64,000 nucleotides of DNA from Acestrorhynchus altus (GCA_034509495.1 CM067514.1:11562602-11626601); one strand, 5' to 3'. Counted from the stretch's first letter, positions 38,301-50,520 are shown. Made by a program: numbers and translations. The notes: generated from the letters alone by a model not told the origin.

Positions 38301-41300
38301 GGTGGCTGCTGATGGGGTGGGAAGGGTCCCCGGAAGTGTGGTGGCCGCTGCATGCGAAAAGGGGGCTCCCTCTGGCTCCAAGGAGGCTGATCTGGCTGAT
38401 TGCTCCAGGGTGGCTGGTCAAATTGCCCACTCCAGGATGGAGGGGGCTCATTCTGGCCACCCCAAGGGCCACCAGGACCTCCAGGGCCACCTGGACCTCC
38501 AGGGCCTCCCTCTCGAGGGCTATTCCAGTTGGGATCCCTTTGCTCGTTCCACATCCCCTCGTGGCTGTTCCAGGGTGGGCAAGGAGGGGGTGCTTGACTG
38601 GGGTCAAATGGTGGCTTTGGAAACAACAAAAAAGTCAGGATATTATAGTTAAAATGAAAGCACAAACTCAAAATGCTCAAAAATCACCCTTTCTTTCCAT
38701 TTTTATTATTTAGAGAAGTGGTTCTCATCCCTGGCCCTGGAGAACCCCCTGTGATTTTCTGCTCCAAAACAACACCACTATCTTATTAAGGGCTTGTTAA
38801 TTAGCTGATTAACTGGATCAGGTGTGTTGCAAGCACAGTTAACACTAAAAACGAAGGGCAGAAATTCCTCCAGAACCAGTGTTGGGAACCACTGATTTAG
38901 AGGAAGATGCTCACTGGCTGCTGTGGTGTCCAGGATGGCATGTTGTGCTGAGGGTCAAACCATCCAGGCTTGCTGGAGGGGATGTCAGGGGGCGCAGATG
39001 AATTAGAGTCCGTTGGTCTCGTTGGTGCACCATCATAGTCACCTGGTGGAGGGCCAGCCATTGGAGGCTTTACTTCTGTTGATACATGTATATAGACATG
39101 AGAAAAGTAGGTTGTGGGTAACTTTCTGATTTCAAGGCAAAACTATTTTACTTGGTCCCCTGATATACAACAATAGGATCTACTCACCAGACTGAGGAGC
39201 CATTTGTGGTTGAGTGACTTTAACTTCCGACTCTGGTGGCGCCAACTGGCTGACAGCGGCGGCTGCAGCTGCTGCAGCAACACTCTGCTGCTGCTTCAGG
39301 TTGGCAACAAACTCCTCATGTTGAGTCTTCAGCGACTGGATCTGCTGCTGGAATGCCAGCTGCACAGGCTGCACCACTCCAGCATATTCTGTGATTAGAG
39401 ATGCCTAGATAGTGCAGACATTTAGCTTTAGTTAATTCAAAATTAAGACTTGCCTTTGACAAGTGACACCAAAACTAACATGAATGACATAGGTGATAAA
39501 AATGAGATTCAATCTTGTATCATCTAAAATCATTCCCTTTGTGCTTTTTAATGTTTTTGGTTAAGTGTTGTGTCAACAGCACAATATCAATATCGAAATT
39601 TATCAGCTGACATTATACCCATATACTCTTCAGTCATAGCCATTATTACTATTACTACTGCGGATATAAACTACAATACTGTACAGCAAGGGTCACTAAC
39701 CATGCTCCTGAAAAGCTAACTTCTTGCTGGTTTCAGCTCCAACCCAAATCTAATTTAGCCAACCAATAATTTCTGAAATAAGTAGTTAGTTGACCAGGTG
39801 GGTTGGTTAGGGGTGAATCTAAAGTTTGCGGGACGTTTAGTTCTACAGGAGAAGGGCTAGTGAATCCTGTACAGATTTTGGTATCATTACCTGATACTGT
39901 CCCAGACCCAGGGCAGGACTCTGGAGCTGCTGAATGGTGACGTCATCAAAGTAGCCATTCTTCTCCCACAGCTGGAGTAACTGAAAAAGATAGATATAGA
40001 AAAAAAAGTTGAAACAAGCCAGAAAATGTCAGCACAAGTGCGCGAACACACCCACACCCTATATATAAATATACTAGTGCATCTAAAAAAAAATAGAACA
40101 CTGTGAAAAAGGTTATTTTATACATTTTAATGGAAATCTTCTAATATTTTGAGATTCTGGATTTCATGAGCTATAAGGCGTACTGATCAACAGTAAAACA
40201 AAAAGGCCTAAAATGTCAGTTTACATGTAATTAATATAAAATGACAGTTTATGTTTTTTAATGAAATTGTGATGAGCTTTAACAATATTCAAATTTTTGT
40301 GATGCACTAGTGTATGTGTGTGTAAATATTTATAATTAATCATCATGAAACATAAAACACAATGTAGCATTAGATTTTTTACATTTGCATCATTGGGTAT
40401 ATATTATTGAGTATGACTATGAATAATGTAATTAAATAATGTAATTAAATATTAATAATACACAATTTATTGATCTTGCTGATATGATTTTACATCCCTA
40501 TAATAAACAATGCAAAATAACCTTCGTCTGATTGTAGTTTGGGTTGCATTGACCAAACATACCCGTGTAATTTTCTGCTGCTTGTCTTCTTCCACAGCCA
40601 GGAAACTGGTGCAGTAGATGGGCACCACTACTTTCTGCAGGGCAGCCAGCAGGTCCCTCTGATTCTTCCTCTGGCTATGAGACCATAACAATTAAAGTCA
40701 AACCACAGTTTTAATAGCCTACATCAACAACACTATATTTTATGTATATGTCCTAATGTACCAGTGGTGTAGGACATCATTCATGAGATATATAAGGTGT
40801 AGGCGGAGCTCAAAATGTGCTGTCTCTGCTGTAATGCGGTTACAAAGATGCGAGGTCATGAGCTCGCAATGTTGTGGGGATTTCGCATTGTTGAACATCC
40901 AGTTCTTTCCAGCCTGGAAAGAGAACAGGAGCAAATCACTCAAATTACATGGCACATTACTGAACATAAAAATGTCATTCATTAGGATCTTGCTGCTCAC
41001 AGAAATTGCATCCTTGGTACAGGTGTCAATAATTGGCTGAAGGAGGCTATCAAACTCATTCATGTCCAGCTGCGTCTCCACCAGCAATTTCTGGGTCTGC
41101 TGCTCCACAGCCAATGCAATGGCAGCAGTCACCTGTTCCTGGAGAAAAACAAATGAGATACAGAAAGTTAACACTCTTAGTTACAATGAATTGGAAAGAA
41201 AGGAAAGGTGTACATCGACCCACTGTACAGCACACAGGGTAATTTGTCCTCCACATTTAATCCATCCAAATGACCAATATTTCATGTGTCCCAAGATGCC

Positions 41301-44300
41301 CTATCCTGACTGACCTACGCTGAGGACACCCAAATCGGCTCGCCACTACCCCGATGCCCTCTGATGCTGTCCTCATTGGGATCCTTGCATTGGCTCGCTT
41401 ATCCCACATTAGACTCCACTGCCAGCTTACGACTGTTTAACCTGCATGGACTTCCATATTAACACTGAGCTTGTATCCTATGCTCATTCACATTCTCTCA
41501 AAATTCATTCTCACACTATTAGCTACAGTTCTTTATTATTTTACACCTTCCTCTCCAGGTTTCTTCCTCCTAGAAGAAACCTTGCCAATTACTCAATTCA
41601 GGCTTGGACCTGGATTTCTGTGAAGCTGCTTTGTGACCATGCCTTTGTTGTAAAAAGCACTATACAAATAAATTTTGATTGTTTTACCAATATAACAAAA
41701 AAGATAGAAGGAGTTACCTGTCTGAGACTGTTCAGGTGCTGCTCCTGCTGTTGTAGGTTCCACTGGCTCTGCTGAATGAGTTCCTCAACTGAAGGCGTAC
41801 TAGGGGGGATTGGTGGAGGTGGCAGCATGGACATTGGGGGAGGAACATCTGGGACATCTTTACCCGGTGGTTTGCAAAGCACTGCAATTAAATCCATGGT
41901 TATTAAAGATATTGATGAATAACTCTCCCAAGTAACACAAACAAAAAAGAAGTCTGAACATTTTCATCAAAGGGACAGCTATAAAAAATACACATTCTCA
42001 TGAAATAACCATGGAAAACATCCAAAATCATAAACTGGAAAGAACAACTGCAAGAAGGAAATGACTTTGTTGAATGGGCATTCTCAAAGCAAAGCCATCC
42101 AGTTGAGATAACAGCAGGCATGCATCAGTATTCACACATGCTGGCTTGTTTGCCCTGTTTTTCAGTGTGTGAAAAATGCCCATGAAAAACTAGAACAAAC
42201 TGTTTAAGGGAAAAACTGAGCTGTGGAAAGCATTGGGCTACACTGAAGTAATAAAAACAAATTAAATAACACAACACAAGCAAGTAACGAATTATGATGA
42301 AATGTCTCCTTTCTGAGCCTTAAAGAGCTGTCCAACTTTGTTTAGTCAGTTTTATGTTTAACTGGGAATGATTTACTGGACAGGCTGTTTCCGTCACAAG
42401 CAACGGTAGCTCTCTACCCACAACCTTGGACAAAACATAAGACAAAACGTCTGACAAAGCTCAATACAAAAGTAAAAAGAGAAAAGAGCCATTAAGCACT
42501 GACGATGCAAAAATACTCAATAACACCAGGCAAGGTGCGAAGTTTATATAGTAAATACAGATTGCGTCCAATTGTCAGTCTAGTAAATACCTTCCATTTT
42601 ATATTCATCATCATGAGTGGTAGGATCTACAAGGAAAGAAGGATGCCTTAGACACACAGAAGCATATTCCTGCAATCAATTGGGTGGAACACCAGAAAGG
42701 GTACATTTATTTCAGTTTCACATTTCTTTAAGCATTCAATTACTGAGCTACATCAGTACAAGCTATGTTAGTAAAACTGTCGTACAATACAAAATCAAGC
42801 ATTAAAAGCTGCAACACATACAGGTTTAATGCAAGTTCTAATGTACACTACTCTGGAGCATCGTATTACTGGACATCTTTTTCCTGCTACACCTGAATCA
42901 ACCCATCTGTTAATTGCCAAGCAAATTTACAAACTATGCTGGATTCTGGTCTTCAGTTCCCACCCACTGCACAAGAATAAGTTCTCTACATGTTTCAGTC
43001 TACATACGCTGTTGTTGCTCTATTGCAAGCTTGTACTTGTAGTATCCAAAGTAATCCCCTCCAAAGAGAAAGGAGAATTTGGGATTATCCTTCTGTTTCT
43101 CCATGGTCATCTTTTCAAACTCCGGCCCATTACGGGCCACAAACTGCGCCAGTTTGTCAATGACATTTCGAAGTTCTTGGTCTGGAACCATAAAAACAAA
43201 CAGAGAAAAAAAAAATATTAGTATAAGGAAAAGAGGGTAATAGAGAAAAACAATATATACATTAAAATACTTCAGTACGTCAGTACGTACTGACGTCAGT
43301 ACGTAAGTGTTATACGTCAGTGTTCTTTAACGATGCTGTGCATTTATTGTAGAGCTGGGTGATGTATCGATACTTAAATCAACAACCGGGATATAAACAG
43401 AGCAAGATGGGCTGAGGTGACATCATTTATATCCAGTTTTAACATCTTTAAATAATGTTCCGTTTGAAACCTGCAGAAACCTTTTCTCTGCTCCCTTGCT
43501 CTCAGATCCCTTACATCCCTATTTAATCTCTCGGGGTATAAGATTTTGCGTGTAAAAGAAGTAATTAAGATCTAATTTCAGTATTTTTAATATAGTATTA
43601 AATACTGAAGGATTTCATTGGGGGGTCCTAATTTTTCACATTTTCATATATCTCAATTTAGCTCAAATGTATCAGGATACAGACATATAGATCTTTATGT
43701 CCACATCAGCCACCCCAAAATGGAAGCAGGCCAAAACAGTTGCAAAGAGGGCATAAAAAAGAAGGTGTAGTGTAACAGAATTATGTTCCAATGCTGACAG
43801 ATGTTCCTCTGCATTTCTATTAGGTAGCTTAGCCAGTCACCTACTGTTACTAACTATTCAAGCCGTTTTGGAAAATGCAGTCATTGTTTTACCAAATGAA
43901 ACTGTGCTTTTATTTCAGTCTTTACACTCATCATCTCATCTCTGCAAACAGATGTGCTTAAGGTTCTGGCAGCTGGACAACATTTTGGCAAGTTAGACCG
44001 CAACACAGCAGCCAACCTGAGCTCTGCATGTCTTAACATTTACTCTGCAGTCACCTGAGAGCAGATGAGGCAAAAGAAAGAATGAAATCGACTGACTGAT
44101 GCTCCACAGCTTCTCTGGGCTCAGAGAGATTCACACAGAGCCCTGACTGAAACGTTCGCCAGCACACGAGCCCTTTATACATTAGTTAGTATATTATGAA
44201 GCTCTTCTCTGTGACTGCAGGAAAGGAACTAAAACACCACCATTCACACTGGGTCAGGTTAGCTGTTAGCTTAGCACACTCCATTAACTGCTCATATCTC

Positions 44301-44327
44301 ACCTTCCGGGGGCGCTGGAATATCCAT
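35358..44327 (-). CDS. cherp: CHERP, calcium homeostasis ER protein / spliceosome-associated factor
   Basis: Nineteen exons on the minus strand: 44327-44303, 43181-43008, 42626-42591, 41881-41718, 41138-41001, 40913-40762, 40674-40563, 39980-39891, 39404-39188, 39075-38915, 38614-38155, 38022-37784, 37422-37289, 37081-36995, 36831-36688, 36304-36188, 36104-36010, 35790-35605, 35395-35358. Every junction is GT/AG and in phase, giving 922 aa (human is about 916). Domains: SURP-like N-terminus (residues about 9-65), CID-type RNA polymerase II CTD-interaction fold (about 134-297), an alanine run (about 345), a Pro/Gln/Trp-rich centre with a Gly-Gly-Pro repeat, an arginine-serine domain (about 730-805), and a G-patch (about 846-890; GWSGSGGLG). 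CHERP associates with U2 snRNP/SR factors and with ER calcium release. It is convergent with C19orf44; the poly(A) hexamer is at 35245-35240, 450 bases from that gene's stop. No lesions. Confidence 0.96.
38714..38894. repeat. short element with terminal inverted repeats in cherp intron 10
   Basis: The left end GTGGTTCTCATCCCTGGCCC and the right end (reverse complement starting GTGGTTCCCAACACTGG) are similar, about 25 bp each, with a 130-bp core. I recognise the words from a high-copy teleost repeat. Related words occur at 39700-39860 and 50300-50520. Confidence 0.65.
39690..39865. repeat. diverged copy of the same dispersed family in cherp intron 8
   Basis: CTCCTGAAAAGCTAACTTC, GGTTTCAGCTCCAACCC, GACCAGGTGGGTTGG and GAATCTAAAGTTTGC occur in order. 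The last two match words at 50438-50475. Confidence 0.55.
41215..41692 (+). repeat. dispersed teleost repeat in cherp intron 4
   Basis: The left part has ATTTGTCCTCCACATTTAAT-like words. The right part has CCAGGTTTCTTCCTCC, CTGTGAAGCTGCTTTGTGAC and TTGTAAAAAGCACTATACAA, then AATAAATTTTGA, a characteristic 3' end of an abundant fish retroelement tail. No coding capacity is left. Confidence 0.65.
43277..43298. promoter_or_regulatory. perfect palindrome overlapping a CRE consensus, cherp intron 1
   Basis: Positions 43277-43296 (ACGTCAGTACGTACTGACGT) equal their own reverse complement over 20 bases. The full CRE consensus TGACGTCA lies at 43291-43298. It is surrounded by further partial ACGTCAGT words up to 43320. 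The site is about 1 kb downstream of the cherp first exon. Confidence 0.6.
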
Positions 44328-44589
44328 GATGTCCAAAATCAAACCTTTATCCGGCTTCTGGCAGCCTGGTCTGGGATTATTGAAGCTCTTTACAGAGCTA
44401 GGCTGTAAGGAAGAGTATTTTCTGTGCAATGTGAAACCATCGCCAGTAACGGAGCTGGCTTCCGGCCGCGTCCGACTGGCTTTCAAAATAGTAGTTCTGC
44501 TCTGAGGAACTCTGAGGAAAGGTGATATTCAGATACAACGAGCCGAGTAAAGTATACACCTTTTCAGCATTAATCATATATTATATAGA

Positions 44590-44915
44590 TGTTTATAAAC
44601 CACTCACTGATTTTAATAAACTATTCACTGAATTTAATGAACTATTCACTGACTTTAATAAACTATTCACTGAATTTAATAAACTATTCACTGATTTTAA
44701 TAAACTATTCACTGAATTTAATAAACTATTCACTGATTTTAATAAACTATTCACTGAATTTGATCAACTATTCACTGATTTTAATAAACTATTCACTGAA
44801 TTTGATCAACTATTCATTGATTTTAATAAACAATTCACTGAATTTAATACATATTCACTGAATTTAATAAAATATTCACTGAATTTAATACATATTCACT
44901 GAATTTAATAAACTA
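44590..44915 (+). repeat. 21/42-bp tandem repeat between cherp and the zinc-finger gene
   Basis: About fifteen units of a 21-bp motif (AAACTATTCACTGAATTTAAT) alternate with a variant carrying GATTTT instead of GAATTT. The true period of the central part is therefore 42 bp, and the last units shorten. Because 21 is a multiple of three, two frames stay open through it, giving apparent repetitive proteins that are not genes. Confidence 0.95.
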
Positions 44916-45223
44916 AAATTATAATTACAAATTACAGAAAAATATTTCCACAATGTGTTAAATAGTATCTGTAAAATATGTAGGTGTACTGGAGAGTCTA
45001 ACGTTGTGTTATTAAAGTGATTAACGTCGTTTTTATGTTTAATCGCAGTTGTGTCGTTTATACTTTGGCGGACCTTTAAGTTGGAGAGCGGTCCTCGCTG
45101 ATCCCAGCGGCTTCCGTTCACGCCAGTTGGTGGCGACTTGTACCATTATTTTTCAAAGAGCCAAAACAAAGAGGACTGGAGTGGATTAGTTTAGGAGTCA
45201 CCAGTTCGACGGACTTTACAACG

Positions 45224-48101
45224 ATGGCCGATACATATTTCCACGTCCAGCTGACTGCTATCCTGGACATGCTGCTGAAGACCGCAGCGGTGGACATCTG
45301 CGCTCTTGCCGACAGTGTTTTCGCTTCTTTACAGAGAGAGATAGAAAGGTGCACGTCTGAAAACGACGAGCTGAGACGACAGCTGCAGAGCTTTATAGCG
45401 GAGCCCAACAGTTCAGACGACCTGGAGGCAGCAGTTCCAGTGAAAACTAAGGAAAAACATAGTAGAATCCCAGAAGACGGGGCTGGAAAATCACACGGTC
45501 GGTGTTTTTATTCCTCCTCTCTTACTGGGTTGGGTTGGTCTCTGGTGCCTCAGCAGAAGTTCAGAAAAAGTGTGCATGTGGTGTTTTGATCCCAGTCTCA
45601 CTTAGTTTATGAAAGTATAAATGCACCCGTTTCAATGTGAAAATCCATGTTTTTGGATTAAAAAATAATCATCTATACTGGTCACTTCATTTTGTGATGC
45701 AGTGTTGCAAAAATTACATTTATAATCATCCCTAAATATTATAAGTCATTCTTTTATTTTCCATAAAACAGCCTCTGAACTCACGGAACAGTTTATTAAA
45801 CATCATGGCTTTGGAGGCTTCATATAAACCAATAATCTGAGGGTAAATGTTGCTAAATGTGCAGTTTATTTCTCTTTCAGACTCTAAGCAGAAGACTGTC
45901 AATTTGGGGGTTAATGCTGGAGCGGTCAAAAGTGGTCAGCGGGTAAGACTATAGGTCTATTTTATATATTTATTTCTAGGGCCAGTGAATCTGCACGTTC
46001 GTCTGAGTTTCATATGTAATCTTAACAGTTAATACTTTTTTCACCCAGAAATATAATAAAACAGTATCTAAAGCATCAGACAAGACAAACAAAACCTTGT
46101 CTATATTTGGGAAGCATGAAATGACACAACACAGAATGACAGTGTGATAGCATGGTTATTATACAGAACTGTAACTAGAGAACACATGCACATTGATTGT
46201 ACCAGTCTATATATTCCCAGTATTTGAGTTTACCTGCTACTGTAAGTAACGTGGTTTTATTTAATCTGTACCTCTTCAAATGTGCAACTATGAGCCCACT
46301 GCCTCTAGACCCCCCTGGTTAAAGCTTAGCCCCTCTAGTGATGGCCCTGTTGACCACTTCAGGTTCTTGTTCAATTTCTCTCTCTCTTTGTTGGAAATCA
46401 GGGGAACTAGGTGTTATTCCCAGGTGCCCCAACACATATGAACTAGAGATGTTTGTGGGAAAAACACATGTAGATTTCCCTTTAAGGCTAACAAAATAAA
46501 GTCAAGGGCTATTATATAACTGTGTTTTACTCAATAATTACTTGAAGAGAACAGTGTGATTCAGTTGCAGAGGATATAACCAGTCATTTTGGAAAATGTT
46601 TTGTTTACTTGTTTGTTTTTGTAACTGCAGATGAAGCAGGGCCCTGTTTTGGCAGGAGTAAAAGAGGAGGTGACTGAGATGTGTGTTACAGAACGCTGCC
46701 TGCAAAATAGAGTGGATGGTAAGAGCACAAAAAACATGGATATATTCTGTTAAAAACAAATACAGATGTTGTATAATAACTGTAGTGCTATTCACTAATA
46801 CATACACCAGTCAGTCACAACATTAACCATCTGTCAGTGGTTTTGATAACTTTGATTATCTGGTTAGAATAGTATCTGTTTAATAGTGGTATATACATAT
46901 ACATATATACATATTAGGCAGCAGTAAACAGTGTTGGAAGCAATGGTCAAAAATAATGAGCAACAAGCAACTTTGACAAGGACCAAATTGTGGGGGGAAA
47001 AAAGTGCTCCAAGGAAGGATTGATGTGACCCATGGAGGCCCCACCTCGTATCTTACAGGACTTAAAGGATCTGCTGTTAACGTCTTGGTGCCAGATACCA
47101 CAGGTCACCCTCAGATGTCTTGAGAAGTCCAGGCCTCCATGAGTCATTGCTGTTTAGTTGGCATGATGGAGTTAATATTTGGAAGTTGGTTGTATTTCTG
47201 ATGGGTAAAAATTGGTCAATATACTATACTAATGTTTTACTTATGTTTTAGTCTGTATAGTTGACCACAATGTGGAGAGAATGCATTCACGTTTGAAGTT
47301 TTTGGTGTGAGGCCGTGAAATGTGGCAATAATGTGTGAGTCTCACAGGCAATGCCTGAGACTTGTGAGGTTTCTTCACTGGCTAAAACACTAATGGTCAA
47401 TCTCATGAATTAATACTATGTAAACATGTATAACATTCCTGCTGCCAGTTATGGATAATCTCTTTCTGCCTATATATTGTTCTACAGGTTCAGAAAGAAA
47501 CGATCAGCTGTCTGACCTCAGTCCTGACCTCAAGACTGAATTAGAGAACAAGACTGATTCCATGTTACAGCCTAACTGGAACAACTGCATCATTGAAGAC
47601 TATGATGATGAAAGAGAGAATTCTCCAGGTCTGGATGGACATGAAGAAGACATGGAGACCCTAAGTGCTCATTATGTACCATACGCTCAGGCTACCACCG
47701 CTGAGGAAGATGAAGACAGAGAGAAAGATCAGTTGCATCATGATATGTCTCTGCCACAGACACCAGATTTACAGTGTACCTTCATACAGATCGATGGAAC
47801 TGTGACTGCTGCTATTCCCCACAATAATCAGAGGCAGACAGAAAGTAAGATTGCTTGTAATATCTGTGGGAAAAGAGTAATGTCAGAGAAAAGACTGAGA
47901 GTTCACATTAAGACACATTCATCTTTAAGACCTTACACCTGCTCTCAGTGTGGGAAGAGTTTTACTCGAAAAGCAACCTTGAATTTCCATCAGAATATCC
48001 ACAGAGGTGTGAAACCGTATGCCTGTAATATCTGTCCAAAGTCATTTGCTGACCCAAGCGCCCTACGCAGACATAAATCCATACACAAGGTGATGGGTTA
48101 G
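45224..48101 (+). CDS. teleost C2H2 zinc-finger protein, three fingers
   Basis: Putative nuclear DNA-binding regulator. Four exons: 45224-45497, 45881-45942, 46631-46718, 47488-48101. All are GT/AG and in phase, giving 345 aa. The N-terminus (FHVQLTAILDMLLKTAAVDI, then SLQREIERCTSENDELRRQL) is an alpha-helical, partly coiled-coil module typical of the large fish-specific C2H2 families. It is not a KRAB or SCAN domain. An acidic middle follows. Then come three C2H2 fingers: CNICGKRVMSEKRLRVHIKTH-type (about residue 267), CSQCGKSF and CNICPKSF, each with complete Cys2His2 residues and TGEKP-like linkers that are degenerate (LRPYT, VKPYA). The poly(A) signal AATAAA is at 48447-48452. Divergent from cherp, 0.9 kb away. 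Such families duplicate fast, so no orthologue is named. Confidence 0.88.
46805..47160 (-). repeat. dispersed teleost repeat in zinc-finger gene intron 3
   Basis: CAGTCAGTCACAACATTAAC marks one end. The body has GACCCATGGAGGCCCCACCT, CTTACAGGACTTAAAGGATC, AACGTCTTGGTGCCAGATAC and AGGCCTCCATGAGTCA. I recognise these as a very common fish repeat, here about 350 bp and diverged. Class not determined; orientation arbitrary. Confidence 0.65.
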
Positions 48102-48459
48102 GGATGGAACGTTTCCCCTTGTTCACACAATGGGGTATGCAATACTTACCTACTTTAAGCTATTAAGGTGGACTTTGGTGCAGTCCGCAGTTTATGTGCA
48201 GTGAGAGTGTATGAGATCAAACCAGCATCTTTTCCAGATCAGCATGGATGATTTTGAACCTACACTACAGTTGCAGTGTTTAGAATCTCAATGTTTTCAC
48301 AATCTAATTATGTTGCAGATAGAGGTATAAAGTGATATCTAATATGTTGGCCTGTGTTCCTTCACAGGCTTCTGGATTGGGGGTGGGGGGTGGATATGTG
48401 TGTAAAGGTTGATGAAAAATGCTTGATGAATTTCTGTGACATCAAGAATAAAGTTGTTA

Positions 48460-49990
48460 TAAAATTAATACCCAGAGTTCATCATATTTCAGAAATGATG
48501 ATCCAATCTAAATTTACTTATAATTAGATTTAATTTAGTCTTGTTGTACCTGAAGTATATTTTATTGTTTTCTTTTTTTGATTGAATATGAAATAACAAA
48601 TTATTAATATTTAATCACTTTACAGTAATTTGATCACATTTGATAATATGTAGTAATATTTATACTAGAACATGAAATTTGTTTCCAAAACCAACCAACC
48701 ATTGAGTCCAAAGTGGCTTGAATAGCTTACCACATAGGGGCTAAACAGTTCATTCAAATTTTGTTACTTGAATCAGAAAAGCTTTCCAGGATAAGTACAT
48801 AAAAATGTTTGCATTGAAGTCAGTATGGTTAACGAACAGAGGCTTCTCAAATGTGGCAAAGTGTTTATACAAAATAGAGGATATGTGAGGAAATGTCTGG
48901 TAATTGTGAAGTATATTTATGTATGTAATATCTGTAGTGTGTTTTCACAAGTCTCTACATAAAAATATCCAAAAATTAACTGTCGTGAATTTGTATGGGT
49001 GTGGGTGTGCAGTTCTTTCAGAGTGTTAGTAATGGTGTGTTAAACTGCCGAGTTGAGGATGTTGGCTATCTGCTTTAAAACAAATTAAGAACCTTGTTTG
49101 TATGTGTTTGTATAAAGAATCTCAATTTGATGTCAAGGTTATTAACCAATATAAGGGTTCTTCACACTCGCACATTGTTTTTACATGTATACATAGTTCA
49201 TAATGGAACCAAAAGTGGTTCTTGTATGAAACTGCTCAAACATTAGACTAATTTTTTAAAGCTTAACAAGCTAATTTGCTAGCTAAGAAAACATACATTT
49301 TTAAAGATTGATTATAATAATTGTGAGTAATGGTTTTTGCACCGCTTAAGCTTCACAATTAATACTTGTGTTAAATACTGAAATACTATATTAAATACTG
49401 ATGTATCTGGATTTTTTATGCTGCTGTTCATTGTAGCCCTTAGCTAGAGTAAAGGAATGGTTTTTGATTTTTTTTTTCAAGTGTTGTAAAACAGGGGTGT
49501 AAAACATATACATAGGTATGTATATCTGTATTGTAAAATAATTGTAAACTAATTGTGTTCAGCAGGTACAGCTGACCCAATTTTCAGAAGATTTGCATCA
49601 ACCACAGCACAATGAGAGTTTCTGCTGGAACTACACTCTAGTTGTGTTACTGTATTTAATAATATATGCGACATTTGTACTTTACTTGGTTAAATGAAGA
49701 ATGCTGTCAAAATATTTGCTTATATGTTTTATACACTTCAGTACACTTAAATGACATTCTCAGTTTCCTTAACTATTATTATAGACTTAAGTACTTTTGC
49801 TTAAATACATTTTTTTGGAAAATGTTATTTTTTATTAATAAATTCAATACATTTCCAAATCAATGTCATGTGGCACAGAGGCAATCACTTGTGCCACTGC
49901 TGAGAAATAATCTAGACCAGGCTGCATTATTATTGGCTTCTGAGGACACCCCATCAAATCTTTCTTCTGTCTTTTTTTACTGTATTTAAG
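48460..49990. other. gene-free, one short repeat
   Basis: AT-rich sequence downstream of the zinc-finger gene. A copy of the AAGGTTCTTCACACTC / GGAACCAAAAGTGGTTCTT repeat lies at about 49140-49260. Nothing coding is recognised. Confidence 0.45.
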
Positions 49991-49999
49991 CATACTGAA

Positions 50000-50205
50000 A
50001 TGTGAGCTTCATTTCTTCTTTATACACAATAAGTCTTATGCTCCCTCCATAGTGTGTATGTGAGAATGTGAATGGGGTGGAGGGGAGCAGAGTAGAGGAT
50101 GAGCTGAGAACAGGGGGTGGTGCAACGGGAGGAAGCAGATAAACGATAGAACTTAAAAACTTTAAAAATGTCTGCTTATATCCTAAATAGATCTAAATAT
50201 AGAAA
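50000..50205 (+). repeat. dispersed repeat, partner of 19435-19680
   Basis: Shares the ordered words listed for the 19435-19680 copy, in the same orientation, 30 kb away. Confidence 0.6.
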
Positions 50206-50299
50206 CTATAGCCATAGAAGTACAGATTTTTTTTACTTTGTCTGCAATTGCAATAATTTCTGGAGATGAAAAGACAAAATTCTCACACTTAAACTTCCA

Positions 50300-50520
50300 C
50301 AGTGATCCAAGGATAAATGCAGGACAGAGCATGTTAACAATACTGCCAAGGTCTGCTGGAGAACTACCTTCCTTGAACACAAATCTAACACACCCCCATT
50401 CGGCCAATCACGATCTTCTGAAGACAGCAATTAGCTGGATCAGGTGGGTGGATTAAGGTTGAATCTAAAGTCTGCAGAAAGGCAGCTGTTCAGCAGCTGG
50501 TTGATTGGAAACCCCTGTAT
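50300..50520 (+). repeat. diverged copy of the GGTGGGTGGATTAAG / GAATCTAAAG repeat
   Basis: Contains AGCTGGATCAGGTGGGTGG and TTGAATCTAAAGTCTGC, related to the words in cherp introns 8 and 10. Adjacent words suggest the old family's left side (GAGAACTACCTTCCTTG). Confidence 0.5.

Noticed and set aside
38171..38713. 180-residue open frame on the + strand
   Set aside because: It is the antisense shadow of the proline-rich cherp exon 11.
44522..44902. Repetitive 126-residue protein (FNKLFTD/E repeats)
   Set aside because: It is an artefact of a 21-bp tandem repeat; two overlapping frames are equally open and no gene context exists.
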